A DNA stretch of 64,000 nt from DATJKD01 sp963728295 (GTDB lineage: Bacteria > Pseudomonadota > Gammaproteobacteria > Steroidobacterales > Steroidobacteraceae): assembly GCA_963728295.1 (NCBI GenBank), contig CAVSKB010000011.1, positions 62,001 to 126,000 on the forward strand. Direction: 5' to 3'. Positions within the stretch are counted from its first letter, which is position 1; every line of letters starts with the position of its first letter. Both the position numbers and the translations under genes were made by a program. The notes beneath the pieces are model-generated. The model was given only the letters and a program-made list of their open reading frames with translations, made no database searches and was not told the origin of the DNA. Shown one piece after another: positions 16,895 to 25,887 of this stretch.

Positions 16895-17779
16895 ATGACA
16901 AGGCGGGGCTGGCTCCTCTTCATCGCCCTGGGTGTGCTCTGGGGGATGCCTTATCTGCTGATCCGCATTGCGGTGAGCGCGGTCGATCCGCTCGTGGTCG
17001 CGGGATTACGAACGCTGATTGGCGCGCTTCTGCTGCTGCCGATCGCATGGCACAGCAAGACCCTGGTCGCCGGGTTTCGCAAGTGGCAGTGGCTGCTGGC
17101 ATACACGCTCGTCGAGATCAGCGTGCCCTGGCTCCTGCTCGGGCACGCAGAAACGCGGCTCAATAGTTCGACCGCGGGACTGTTGCTGGCGGTCGTGCCG
17201 CTCTTCGCGGCGTTGATCGTCACGAAGCTCGGGCATGAGCGGCTCGAGCCGCGACGGTTGCTTGGACTGGGTATCGGGTTTGCGGGCGTCGCGCTCCTCG
17301 TGGGCATCGATATCCATTTCTCGGACCTGCCGGCCGTCGCGGCAACGATGGTCGTGGCGCTGTGCTACGCCATCGGACCCATCATCGTCGATCGGAAGCT
17401 CAAGGATGTGCCGGCAATCGGCGTCGTGACCGCGTCGCTGATCGTCGCCACGCTCGTCTATGCGCCGTTCGCGCCGATGGTCTGGCCCGAGCACTTCCCC
17501 GCGTCCGCCGCCTGGTCGATAGTCGGCCTGGGCGTGCTCTGCACCGCCGCCGCGTTCCTGGCGTTCTTCGCGCTGATTGCGGAGGCGGGGCCCGCGAGGG
17601 CGACGGTGATCACCTACGTGAACCCGGCGGTCGCGATCGTGCTCGGCGCGATCGTGTTGTCCGAACCCGTGACGCTCGGGATGGTGATCGGTTTTCCGCT
17701 GGTGATCGTGGGCTCGGTCCTCGGGACATCGCGAGCGCGCGCGGATGCGCGACCTGAACTCGCACCAGCGAGGGATTAG
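16895..17779 (+). CDS. EamA/DMT family transporter
   Basis: A 294-residue inner-membrane carrier of the drug/metabolite transporter superfamily, with two EamA repeats and about ten helices. The first repeat begins GWLLFIALGVLWGMPYLLIR and contains AGLRTLIGALLLLPIAW. The second begins near residue 150 with AATMVVALCYAIGPIIVDRK and ends GMVIGFPLVIVGSVLGTS. The inter-repeat stretch TVITYVNPAVAIVLGAIVLSE is characteristic. Such proteins export amino acids or other small metabolites; the substrate is unknown. The stop overlaps the convergent DUF6151 stop by a few bases. Confidence 0.88.
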   Translation: MTRRGWLLFIALGVLWGMPYLLIRIAVSAVDPLVVAGLRTLIGALLLLPIAWHSKTLVAGFRKWQWLLAYTLVEISVPWLLLGHAETRLNSSTAGLLLAVVPLFAALIVTKLGHERLEPRRLLGLGIGFAGVALLVGIDIHFSDLPAVAATMVVALCYAIGPIIVDRKLKDVPAIGVVTASLIVATLVYAPFAPMVWPEHFPASAAWSIVGLGVLCTAAAFLAFFALIAEAGPARATVITYVNPAVAIVLGAIVLSEPVTLGMVIGFPLVIVGSVLGTSRARADARPELAPARD

Positions 17780-18363
17780 TCCGCGCCCTTGAGAGCGGAG
17801 ACTTCGGCGCCGCTCAGTACCTGCGGCTGTTTGATCGGGCTACCGCTTACCGGATCGAAGAAGGGATTGTCGCGGGGACGCCGGCTCAGCCTGGCAGGAA
17901 TGATCCAGCTCATGAGCCTGGGAATTGCAAGCATCGTGCCCAGGGGGGTGGCGCTGACACTACCGCGAGCCGACTTCGTATTGAGGCGAAGGCGTGCTGG
18001 CCCGAATGACGCCTCCAGCGGCTGCTGCGTCAGGCAACTGTGGATGAGGCCGACATAGTGTGTCCTTCGGTCGCGCGGCGTGTTGCCGATCGGGGTTCGA
18101 CAGCAGCCTGCGTACCACCGCAGAATCCCTGTTTCGGACAAAGACATGCAGGCCAGCGCGTCGAGACCCTGCTCGAACCGCACACGAGATGGCAGTGTCG
18201 CCACTATGTCGCTGCCACCGTGCCCGTCCAGGACTCCGGCACGCCCGAGGTAGCGGGCGAACGCTTGGCAGTCCCTGCAGTAGCAGACGGCTCTTACTGT
18301 GGTTGCGGGTAACGCGAGATAGCCGCGAATCGCGCCGCACTGGCACTGCAATCGATGGTTCAT
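17776..18363 (-). CDS. DUF6151 (GFA-like) zinc protein
   Basis: A 195-residue protein. The N-terminus has a GFA/CENP-V-like zinc pattern (LQCQCGAIRGYL, then VCYCRDCQAFARYLG, later YAGCCRTPIGNT), as in the DUF6151 family. The rest (LIHSCLTQQPLEASFGPARLRLN ... LMSWIIPARLSRRPRDNPFF) is also family-like. Function unknown; related GFA proteins bind S-hydroxymethyl-glutathione. I chose the ATG at 18363 because the preceding in-frame stretch overlaps the upstream protease gene in another frame and has no family match. It starts five bases past the stop of the metzincin gene. Confidence 0.75.
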   Translation of the reverse strand: MNHRLQCQCGAIRGYLALPATTVRAVCYCRDCQAFARYLGRAGVLDGHGGSDIVATLPSRVRFEQGLDALACMSLSETGILRWYAGCCRTPIGNTPRDRRTHYVGLIHSCLTQQPLEASFGPARLRLNTKSARGSVSATPLGTMLAIPRLMSWIIPARLSRRPRDNPFFDPVSGSPIKQPQVLSGAEVSALKGAD

Positions 18364-18367
18364 GCGA

Positions 18368-19483
18368 TCATTGTGGCGTGATCCAACAGCCGGGTCCAAG
18401 TTTAAAAAACTCAGTGCACATCCGTTTAGCGTTGAAAAGCGTGCTTGTTCCTGCCGGTTCACCAAGCCATTGAACCATTGGATTGGAGTAAATCGGTTCA
18501 CGAAGAGCCTCGTATTGAAAGGGAGCCATAACCGTATAGCGGCCATTTGTGAACTGGTAGGCTTTCAGGTGGGTGGCGCCAAATGTATGACCGAGTTCAT
18601 GCGCGAGCGTAAGAGTCGAAATAACATGGTATTTAATGACGGCGTAAGGTCCGGCGAGCATGGCAGTACCGTTGACTTCGCCATAAACATCCACCACTAA
18701 TACGGTTTTGTTTTTACCCGTCGGAACCGGCAGACCCGGCACAAGACCGGCTTCCACATCTTGTCTTACCCTTCTTAAAGTCGAGTTCTGCGTGTATTCC
18801 TTGACGAATACGACCCTGCCGAGCTTCACCCGCACGTTGAGGTTGCTATTTTTAAGTGAGTCATTCGTGCGAGTTAATCCGATGACGAAATCGGTCCTAA
18901 GTGCTGTGGCGCTTGGGAATTGCGCCAGCGCCGCCTTGGTATAGGCCAGATTTACGGTGATCTCCAATGGCGGAGCGACTGCAAATGTGGTGATGGAGTC
19001 AGTGCCGACTTTTGGGCTCGCACCAGAATCGACTTTCTGGTCGCTGTCTGCCAGGTATTCTTCGGCGACCGTGTTTTTCAGGTCTGTGGCGCGCAGCTCG
19101 TAATCGCCTCGACTGTCTCTGACAATATCGTATTCGAAGTCGCCTTTTACGAGCTTGATCGAAACATCATCACCATTTTTTGCTACATATAAGTAAGTCG
19201 CCGCTTTTTGTTTTACGTACTTGCCGCTCCAAACGCTTATGCCGTAGGCAAATTGCTGATAACTATCTCTCTTAAATACTAAATGTTCACCGTCTAAAGA
19301 GAGTGAAATGCGTTCCGTATAAAATCCGACATCGAAGGTGCTGCTATCGACGCCACGAATAATATCCAGGAAATAGGGGCTCGACAGTTCGTACGCGGCA
19401 TCGGCGGCGTGCAACCCGTCGACTGCGAGCGCACCGGAAAAGACGAATAAGACCGCGACAACGCGGCTGGCTGTCCGGTTCAT
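18368..19483 (-). CDS. Exported metzincin-type zinc metalloprotease
   Basis: A 371-residue predicted secreted protease. The signal is MNRTASRVVAVLFVFSGALA. A beta-rich propeptide-like region (~30-170) leads to a catalytic domain with HELGHTFGATH at residues 295-305, the full HExxHxxGxxH metzincin zinc site. A Met-turn candidate follows at residue ~319 (YTVMAPF). Two late cysteines (MCTEFF, GPGCW) could form a disulfide. It resembles reprolysin-like/M12 bacterial peptidases but I cannot name the subfamily. GGGGGG precedes the ATG. The gene uses more A/T-ending codons (AAA, GAT, TAT) than its neighbours, suggesting recent transfer. Confidence 0.8.
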   Translation of the reverse strand: MNRTASRVVAVLFVFSGALAVDGLHAADAAYELSSPYFLDIIRGVDSSTFDVGFYTERISLSLDGEHLVFKRDSYQQFAYGISVWSGKYVKQKAATYLYVAKNGDDVSIKLVKGDFEYDIVRDSRGDYELRATDLKNTVAEEYLADSDQKVDSGASPKVGTDSITTFAVAPPLEITVNLAYTKAALAQFPSATALRTDFVIGLTRTNDSLKNSNLNVRVKLGRVVFVKEYTQNSTLRRVRQDVEAGLVPGLPVPTGKNKTVLVVDVYGEVNGTAMLAGPYAVIKYHVISTLTLAHELGHTFGATHLKAYQFTNGRYTVMAPFQYEALREPIYSNPMVQWLGEPAGTSTLFNAKRMCTEFFKLGPGCWITPQ

Positions 19484-19656
19484 GATTACCCCCCTGTTGC
19501 GCCAGTCTGTAAGTCGCTTCAGCGGAGCTGCGGTCGTTGCAATAGCGCTATTTTACACCTTCTGCCGCTTGTCGGTGCGATGGCCGACACAGCTTGCCGA
19601 ATGCGGGCAAGCCGGACGTGCCCGGCGTCTTTGCGTCGCCGGCCACCGTGCCGTAC

Positions 19657-20058
19657 CTAGCTCGTGATTGGAAGCGCGTCGTAGTGGGTATGCGTGTGGC
19701 CGTCGGGCCGCTCGCTCAGTATTTCGGGGTGCGTCGCATCGCCTCCACGCACGCATATGCGGGCGCAGTGCGGGTCGCGCGGCGCCTCGTTGCAGCACCG
19801 GCACTCGCCCAACCGCATGGGAGCTATGCCGAGGCTGTCCGCGAGCGGTCGCGCCATCGTCAGCAAGGTGTTCTCGGCGGTGCGCACGACCACGCAGCTC
19901 GACGCGTCACTGCAGTACGGACACGTGCCATACCCGGCGTTCAGCGTGGCGCACTCATCGCACAGGTACACCGTGAGCTGGCCGCGCTCGTCCTCGCGCA
20001 GGACTCCGTCGCGCACCAAGAGTCGGGTTCCCTCGGTGTCAGGCTCTAAAGCTGACAT
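19657..20058 (-). CDS. Small cysteine-rich hypothetical protein
   Basis: A 133-residue protein with a rubredoxin-like zinc ribbon (LCDECATLNAGYGTCPYCSD) near residues 35-55 and further cysteines (GECRCCNEAPRDPHCARIC) near 100. The spacing suggests two metal-binding knuckles. I recognise no named family. The opposite strand is also open over much of this stretch, but its translation has no ordered cysteine pattern, so the minus strand is favoured. No clear ribosome binding site precedes the ATG at 20058. The ~170 bases between this gene's stop and the protease start, and ~210 bases upstream, show nothing else. Confidence 0.5.
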   Translation of the reverse strand: MSALEPDTEGTRLLVRDGVLREDERGQLTVYLCDECATLNAGYGTCPYCSDASSCVVVRTAENTLLTMARPLADSLGIAPMRLGECRCCNEAPRDPHCARICVRGGDATHPEILSERPDGHTHTHYDALPITS

Positions 20059-20271
20059 TTGAAACAAGCGGGCTTGTGGAGGAGAAATGCCATGTAGTCC
20101 GGGCGCCTCGCGACGCTCTTGTTCTTCATTTGGAAGACCAAAATCCCCGCCGCAAGCTTACGATATCCACCCTGAAAAGGATGCCAATCGGACATAACGG
20201 GGACATGCTGGGAGCGGAATGATGGCGGAAAAGTGCCGTGGCGGGGGTTACCCTTCTATCCGGAGGTGTTC

Positions 20272-21051
20272 ATGAGCGAGTGGATCCACGGCCTTCCGAT
20301 AGTGTGGATGGCCATCGTCGTGCTCCTGGCCACGTACGTGGTCACCGGCTGTATCTACGCACTCGTCATCGCCGCTGCGAGGGGTGAGCGGGCGCGTGCA
20401 TTCAAGGCCGTGTCGCCCGGCATGCTGCCGCCGCTGGGGATCATCTTCGGTTTGTTCGTGGCGTTTCTCGCCTCGCAGGCGTGGAGCGATCTCGACCGGG
20501 CGCAGGCGGCGGTCAGCCATGAAGCCAGCGCGCTGCGCGCTGTGGTGCTGCTGATCGGCAGCTTCCCGGGAGAGCCGGAAGCGCGGATGAAACGCCTCAT
20601 CCGTCTTCAGATTGAAGAAGCCGCGACGCAGGAATGGCCCGCCATGTCCCGGCACCGCGCCTCGCTGGCGATGGTCTCGGCACCGCTGGCAGAGGCGTTG
20701 CAGCTGACGCTTGCTCTCGAGCCGCGAACGGATGGACAGGTTGCAGCCCAGCGCGAGATCGTGGTTGCGTTGGGGAACGCACTCGACGCACGCCGTCAAC
20801 GCATCATCGTGAGTGAGTCGGGGGTCAACTGGGTGAAATGGACCAGCGTCATTCTGCAGGCTTTCTGCGCGATGCTGGCAATAGCACTCGTGCACAGTGA
20901 CAACCGGGCTGCTGCCGCCATCTCGATGGGTCTCTTCGCGACCGGAGTCGCGGTATCAATCGTGCTGGTTGCCTCACACAGCGGACCGTTTTCCGGGCAG
21001 ATCTCGGTTGGACCCGACCTCCTGTTGCAGGTCCTGCCTCACGGCCCGTAA
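20272..21051 (+). CDS. DUF4239 (bestrophin-like) membrane protein
   Basis: A 259-residue membrane protein. It has helices at residues ~10-30 (IVWMAIVVLLATYVVTGCIY) and ~55-75 (PLGIIFGLFVAFLASQAW), and a pair at the end (VILQAFCAMLAIALVH and AISMGLFATGVAVSIVLVA). Between them is a cytosolic helical domain with DRAQAAVSHEASALRAVVLL. This is the bestrophin-like DUF4239 layout; function unproven, anion channel activity is only an analogy. GGAGGT six bases before the ATG at 20272 decides the start. Confidence 0.75.
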   Translation: MSEWIHGLPIVWMAIVVLLATYVVTGCIYALVIAAARGERARAFKAVSPGMLPPLGIIFGLFVAFLASQAWSDLDRAQAAVSHEASALRAVVLLIGSFPGEPEARMKRLIRLQIEEAATQEWPAMSRHRASLAMVSAPLAEALQLTLALEPRTDGQVAAQREIVVALGNALDARRQRIIVSESGVNWVKWTSVILQAFCAMLAIALVHSDNRAAAAISMGLFATGVAVSIVLVASHSGPFSGQISVGPDLLLQVLPHGP

Positions 21052-21059
21052 CGGAACAG

Positions 21060-22181
21060 ATGAAGTCGCTTGGCAGAAGACCGCAGGGCGCGCGGCTCGA
21101 GCGCATCAGGGCGTCGCCGCGTTGGGCAGGCGGCCAGTTCCGGAACGTACACCCGATCGCCGCAGGACTGCGCGACCCGAACGCAGCGATGCCGACGATC
21201 AGCGAGTTTCTCTGCGGCGGCGAGCGGCGCGTGCCAAGGGGACCACTCCCCTCGATGAGCCCATTGGACGCCTGGGCCAGGTCGCCCGCGAGCGGCCTGC
21301 GCGCCACTTGGCTTGGTCATTCCACACTTTTGATCGAGATCGATGGCCACCGGGTGCTGATCGACCCGGTCTGGGGACCACGCGCATCGCCATCGGCGTT
21401 CGCTGGCCCCAAGCGGTTCCAGCCGGTCCCGGTCCCTCTTCGCGCCATGCCGCCAGTGGATCTCGTGATCGTTTCGCATGACCACTACGATCACCTCGAC
21501 TATCCCACCATCCGCCAGCTCGGCAAACGCGATGTACCGTTCGTAACATCGCTCGGGGTCGGGGCACACCTGGAGGCGTGGGGCGTGCGACCGGAGCGCA
21601 TCGTCGAACTCGACTGGTGGGAGTCGCACCGGCTGCCAAACAGCGAGCTCACGGTGACTGCTGCGCCCTCGCAGCACTTTTCGGGGCGCGGGCTGAAGGA
21701 TCGAAACGCGACCCTGTGGTCCTCGCTCGTAATCCGTTCGCACCGGCACACCGTGTTCTTCAGCGGTGACACCGGTCTCACGACTGAATACGAAGTCATT
21801 CGCGAACGATTCGGGCCGTTCGATCTGATCATGCTGGAGGTGGGCGCGTTCCATCCAGCGTGGGGCGACGTGCACCTCGGGCCGGAGAACGCACTCAAGG
21901 CGCTGGCACTGCTCGGCGGCGGCCCTTTCCTGCCCGTGCACTGGGGCACTTTCTGTCTGGCAATGCACGCCTGGGATCAGCCCGCGGAAACCTTGTTGGA
22001 ATTGGGTCCGAAGGTGGGCGCACAACTGGTAATGCCTCGCCTCGGGGAACCCACTGAGCCAGCGCATGCAGAAAGAGTTGAGCCGTGGTGGCGCGCCGTC
22101 GATATGGAAATACCGCGAAGCGCGCGCGATGCGCCGGTGGCGCTTACACTTCCAAAGAAGATGCCTTGGCCGATTGACTAG
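21060..22181 (+). CDS. MBL-fold metallo-hydrolase (NAPE-PLD/RomA-like)
   Basis: A 373-residue metallo-beta-lactamase-fold protein. The metal motif is HDHYDHLD, with TWLGHSTLLIEIDGHRVLIDPVW before it. Later ligands are AAPSQHFSGRGLKDR, FFSGDTGL (the bridging Asp) and LPVHWGTF. The ordering and the WLGH opening match the NAPE-PLD/UlaG-like branch, which includes phospholipase D-type and lactonase-type enzymes. The N-terminal ~80 residues (FLCGGERRVPRGPLPS) are also family-like. No signal peptide. It follows the DUF4239 gene by 8 bases and precedes a pyrophosphatase-like gene. Confidence 0.85.
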   Translation: MKSLGRRPQGARLERIRASPRWAGGQFRNVHPIAAGLRDPNAAMPTISEFLCGGERRVPRGPLPSMSPLDAWARSPASGLRATWLGHSTLLIEIDGHRVLIDPVWGPRASPSAFAGPKRFQPVPVPLRAMPPVDLVIVSHDHYDHLDYPTIRQLGKRDVPFVTSLGVGAHLEAWGVRPERIVELDWWESHRLPNSELTVTAAPSQHFSGRGLKDRNATLWSSLVIRSHRHTVFFSGDTGLTTEYEVIRERFGPFDLIMLEVGAFHPAWGDVHLGPENALKALALLGGGPFLPVHWGTFCLAMHAWDQPAETLLELGPKVGAQLVMPRLGEPTEPAHAERVEPWWRAVDMEIPRSARDAPVALTLPKKMPWPID

Positions 22182-22209
22182 GCGACCGCGCCCCATCTTC
22201 TGCAATCGT

Positions 22210-22680
22210 GTGAAACAGGTTCCCGAAGTCGACGTCGTCATCGAGATTCCACGCGGGAGCTTCCTGAAGCGTGGCTCGAAAGGGCATGTGGATTTCGTCT
22301 CACCCCTGCCTTGCCCCTTCAACTATGGGGCGGTACCGACTCTCGTTGGGCTGGAGGGTGACCTGCTGGATGTGGTGGTGCTGGGGCAAAGGCTGCATGT
22401 GGGAACGCGTTTGCGTTTGCCGGCGTGGGGCGCAGTGGTGCAGCGGGATCGCGGAATGGTGGACCACAAGCTCATTTGCAGCGCGGAGCCACTCGACGAA
22501 GCGGCGCGTCGTGGCGTGCTGCGGTTCTTCCGCTTCTATGCCAGGAGCAAAGGGCTTCTGAACCTTCTCCGTGGCCGACCGGGTCGCAATGCTTGTGAAG
22601 GGTGGATCGAGGCGTGCGAGGCGCTCGCATGCGCCAGGCCCAGAGATGTCTCCTGGCGCGGGCCGGTCGTGACGTTCTGA
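22210..22680 (+). CDS. Inorganic pyrophosphatase-like protein (divergent)
   Basis: A 156-residue protein related to family I soluble pyrophosphatases, which hydrolyse PPi to phosphate. Recognisable pieces are VVIEIPRGSFLKRG, the PFNYGAVP strand and LEGDLLDVVVLGQRL, which carries the DxxDV metal-site core. The C-terminal half is divergent and arginine-rich, and the protein is shorter than a canonical ~175-residue enzyme, so activity is uncertain. The start is taken at GTG 22210, just before the homologous region; the frame is open upstream inside the MBL gene. Confidence 0.68.
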   Translation: MKQVPEVDVVIEIPRGSFLKRGSKGHVDFVSPLPCPFNYGAVPTLVGLEGDLLDVVVLGQRLHVGTRLRLPAWGAVVQRDRGMVDHKLICSAEPLDEAARRGVLRFFRFYARSKGLLNLLRGRPGRNACEGWIEACEALACARPRDVSWRGPVVTF

Positions 22681-22693
22681 ATCTCGTTCCGAG

Positions 22694-23940
22694 TCATTCG
22701 CGAACCGCTGACTCCTCTGACTCCAGCAGTCCGCGCAAGAGCCCCCAGTCGAACTGCTCCTTTTTCCACTCCAGGGTGGCGCGACGCTGGTAATCGATAC
22801 TGTCGGCAGGCAGCAGCTGCGGATTAATTGGTCTGCGGCCGGCACCCCTCAGTGCACCGGTATAGGTGTTGACCGAAAAGATTGCGTTACTGCTGTGACA
22901 GCGCGCGCACGTCGACATGAGAATAGGACCACGGAGCTGTTCCGCACGAGTGCCATGGAGCTTGCCGATGCGCTGATATTCGGTTTCGCCCTGAGCATTG
23001 CGAGCTCAAACACGAACTGTGAATCGACAAAGCTGGGCCAGCGCCCCTGTCCGTCCGCACGGACTTTCCTGAAGACGCGAAACTGCACCGTTTGCGTGAT
23101 GGGTGTCATCACCGGTTCGAGCTTCTCGTTGATAACCGCCATCTGCCTAACGAGCGCCACTACCGTGCCCTCGGGAAATTGCGGTGTCGCGGGATCCAGT
23201 CTCGGCTCCCACCGTACGTTGCGATTGCCCGGATCGGTAGTCGCAAGCTCCACAGGCTGGAGCGCCCAGGGCGTGCGATGCAGGTTCAGCCTTTCAAGAT
23301 ACGAAAGCGTGGCTTTCCGGCCTCCCGGGCAGCGGATAAAAACCATGAACGCGGAACGGCCCGACAAACTGGCGACGTGCATCGGCGCGACCGTTCCCAG
23401 GCCACTCTCGCCGATTTGCACCCACGGCGTGTTCATGTCCAACAGATCCGGCGGTAGAAACGCGTTATCGGGATGCGCCGGATCAAAATCGTTGCCGAAT
23501 CGTCCCGACTTCACCGCCTCTGCGTAATTGTCTTGCAGGTCGGCGATCGCTTGATCCGGCATCCGTAGTCGCCATACGACACTCGCGAGCTGGCGCCGCA
23601 GCGCCTTGCGTTCACTGCGAGCCGTGAGATCGAACGCTGCCCAGACATCGTGTAGCAGCAATGCCCGTTTCAAGTCCCCGGATGCCCGATCCTGCCCATC
23701 GGTGTTCAAGAACTCGTCCAGCACCGCGGCCAGGCCCTCAGGGTCATCGACCTCTTCGTCGAAGGGAACGGAGTTGTCTGTGCCGTATTGAGTTCCCGCT
23801 TCTGTTCGCACAGCGAGCGCGCGATAGAGGCGATTCCAAAGGTGCTCGGGGTCTTGATCGTAAATCGCTTCTGGCTTGTCGGCCGCCTGAGCGGCAATGC
23901 ATAGCAGCACGACCATGGCTCCGCACATCAACGTACGCAT
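22694..23940 (-). pseudogene. Exported protein with C-terminal c-type heme motif (frameshifted)
   Basis: From ATG 23940 the frame gives a signal peptide (RTLMCGAMVVLLCIAAQAA) and ~310 residues containing DPEHLWNRLYRALAVRTEAG and APMHVASLSGRSAFMVFIRC, ending in FVFELAMLRA. The protein then continues in another frame as ETEYQRIGKLHGTRAEQLRG and MSTCARCHSS to a stop at 22694. One base is missing near 22987. CARCH is a c-type heme attachment site, so the intact product would be a periplasmic heme protein of ~415 residues. I do not recognise the family. It may be a true pseudogene or carry a sequence error. Confidence 0.6.
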
Positions 23941-24183
23941 CACTATGCCCTTGCGCATTTTTGCGGCGACCCCGGAATAGTGGGGATCGGACCACAGGAT
24001 CGTAGGCATTGCCAATGACCGCAACGGGTGGTACTGCGCTGCTGTTACCCTCGTACGGAGCCGACGCTTCGCTATGACTACGCCACGGCAGCCAACGTCC
24101 ACAGCCAGGTACCCCGATCGTCCCGCGGTGCCCGTTGCTCCGTCGCCGTGACTATTTGTGCCGGTCTTATCGACCGATTGCAC

Positions 24184-24495
24184 TTACCGGCGCCCATAGG
24201 GCGTACGACGAATCCGTCTCTTGAGGCGAAGCCGCGGGGCGCGCGTGTAGGCGTCCGCTTTTGTAGCCTCGATAACGTCTAGTGCCGCGAGTTCAGCCAG
24301 AAGCCGATCCCGATCGGCATTGTGCTGCGCCTGCGTCTTTTCCATTTCACGTAGCAGGGCAATCGCGCTGGTTGTATCGTGACCGGCCCGTTTTAAGGTC
24401 GAAAGAAGATTGCAATGCTTGGCGATCCGTCGTTCGCCGTTCGCTACGTGCTCCTCCGCAGCTTTCAGGTAGCTCAGGATGAGGGCCCGGTCCAT
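24184..24495 (-). CDS. Small conserved hypothetical protein, intact paralog of a duplicated pair
   Basis: A 103-residue mostly helical protein: RALILSYLKAAEEHVANGER, then CNLLSTLKRAGHDTTSAIAL and REMEKTQAQHNADRDRLLAE, ending in a basic tail. Similar short proteins occur as hypotheticals in soil proteobacteria; function unknown. A second copy of the gene lies at 25961-26180 in opposite orientation, and similarity continues into the upstream region of both. Upstream of this copy a conserved block at 24549-24570 is shared with the other copy and may be its promoter. Confidence 0.6.
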   Translation of the reverse strand: MDRALILSYLKAAEEHVANGERRIAKHCNLLSTLKRAGHDTTSAIALLREMEKTQAQHNADRDRLLAELAALDVIEATKADAYTRAPRLRLKRRIRRTPYGRR

Positions 24496-24570
24496 GAACG
24501 GGACGGTAGCAGAGCCGTCACCCCCTAGAGATATAGGACTTTTCCTGAGCGCAGCGTCAGACCATCACTG
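24279..24570 (-). repeat. Left arm of an inverted ~290-bp duplication
   Basis: Read on the minus strand this arm matches 25888-26180 on the plus strand over its whole length, at roughly three quarters identity by eye. The outer ends share 22 identical bases (CAGTGATGGTCTGACG then CTGCGC). Each arm contains a small gene and its upstream region. The DUF899 gene lies between the arms. Confidence 0.7.
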
Positions 24571-24755
24571 CCTTCTCGCGTCGCAGCACGCGGCTGCTTG
24601 ACGATTTCAGTCCGACGGCGGCGTGGAGACAGTGTTTCACGCCTCGTAGGCACACTGGTCGATCAGGCCCATGAAAGAGCCATTACCGAATGCACGTGCC
24701 TCCGCTAACGCCCACTAGAGTACCCTCGAATATTAGTTTCAAGCAGGAGACGAAC

Positions 24756-25446
24756 ATGAGTGAACTGCGGTATCCGAACGAAAGCCGAGCGTATCGCGAT
24801 GCGCGCGATGGGTTACTTAAAGAAGAACAAGAGCTGATCGACAAGGTGAAATCTGTGGCAGCGAAACGCCGCGATCTCCCTCTCGGGGGACAATTGAAAG
24901 AGGACTACATCTTCAAATGGGCTAACGATGGGAAAGTAGGGAAGAGTGTGAAATTCTCCGAGCTATTTACGGACAAGGACACGCTGCTCCTTTATTCATT
25001 CATGTTCGGCCCGAATTGGGATAAGCCTTGTCCTTCCTGTACGTCGCTGGTCGATGGGTTTGATCGAACCTCGTATCAGGTCACTCGAAACGCCGCGTTG
25101 GTTGCAATTGCCAAGGCCCCGGCCGAGCGAATCAATTCGTGGGCCAAAGAACGTGGATGGTCGCAAATTGCGCTGGTTTCCGGATCGGGACTCTCCGTAT
25201 CAGGCCGATTACAAATGCCAGGGAGACTCAGATGACATGCAATTGCCGGTGATGCATGTATTTAGGAGGCAGGGTGGAAGGATCTTCCATTTCTGGGGAA
25301 CTGAACTGTCAGCGAATCATCTGGATACGGTGTGGCCATATTGGAATCTCATGGACTTTACGCCAGAGGGTCGGCCGAACATTCTCACTCCGCCACAGAA
25401 TTTCAGGTCGGAATTCCTGGAAAAACACTATCTGAATGAGGAATAG
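24756..25446 (+). pseudogene. DUF899 (thioredoxin-like) protein, frameshifted
   Basis: A DUF899-family protein, about 230 residues if restored. The first frame runs from ATG 24756 (AGCAGGAGA upstream) through DLPLGGQLKEDYIFKWANDG, SELFTDKDTLLLYSFMFGP and CPSCTSLVDGF to IALVSGS near 25183. The second frame continues DSPYQADYKCQGDSDDMQL, GGRIFHFWGTELSANHLDTV and FLEKHYLNEE to 25446. Removing one G from the GGG run near 25188 joins them. The CPSC pair sits where thioredoxin-like folds carry their active cysteines. Function unknown. Confidence 0.7.
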
Positions 25447-25515
25447 CTAGACGCCCAACCGCATGAGCGGATGCACTTGCGGGCGCCCGCGACACTACGA
25501 TCGAGCCGAGCGACG

Positions 25516-25809
25516 TCATCTCTTGTGCGAGGTGAACGCCTTCATCGTCAAGTCCCTGACCAACTGTGTCGCCTTCGGGTTCGGTACCCCGTAGCGGGAA
25601 AAAAGGGTCAAGTGGCGGCGCATCTCCAGCGCGGCTCCAGACGGGGAATCGGCGCTTTTGCAGCATTGCTTCAGCCGCCCGTTCAGGTCCGTGGCTACCG
25701 CGGCAAGGGGGCGCTTGCGGTCGTCTTCACCGCGCTCCTTGGGCTGGGAGAGGCCCCAGTCGGCCGCCGTTGCAGCGACGTGGTCAAGTCGATGGGTCGG
25801 GTGCGTCAT
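25516..25809 (-). CDS. Small hypothetical protein
   Basis: A 97-residue open frame with a plausible soluble composition (RLDHVAATAADWGLSQPKER; RRHLTLFSRYGVPNPKATQL). I recognise no domain and see no strong ribosome binding site. It lies between the DUF899 gene and the right arm of the inverted duplication, opposite to both. An overlapping plus-strand frame is less protein-like. Low confidence that it is expressed. Confidence 0.35.
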   Translation of the reverse strand: MTHPTHRLDHVAATAADWGLSQPKERGEDDRKRPLAAVATDLNGRLKQCCKSADSPSGAALEMRRHLTLFSRYGVPNPKATQLVRDLTMKAFTSHKR

Positions 25810-25887
25810 GGAGTTAACTCACGGTTGAAAGCGCTATAAGGGCTGCGTGGAGTGTGCTCCATTTCTCGGGCAAAGATGAATGTCACT

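Noticed and set aside
19594..20049. Plus-strand open frame opposite the cysteine-rich gene
   Set aside because: No recognisable pattern, whereas the minus strand shows ordered CxxC pairs.
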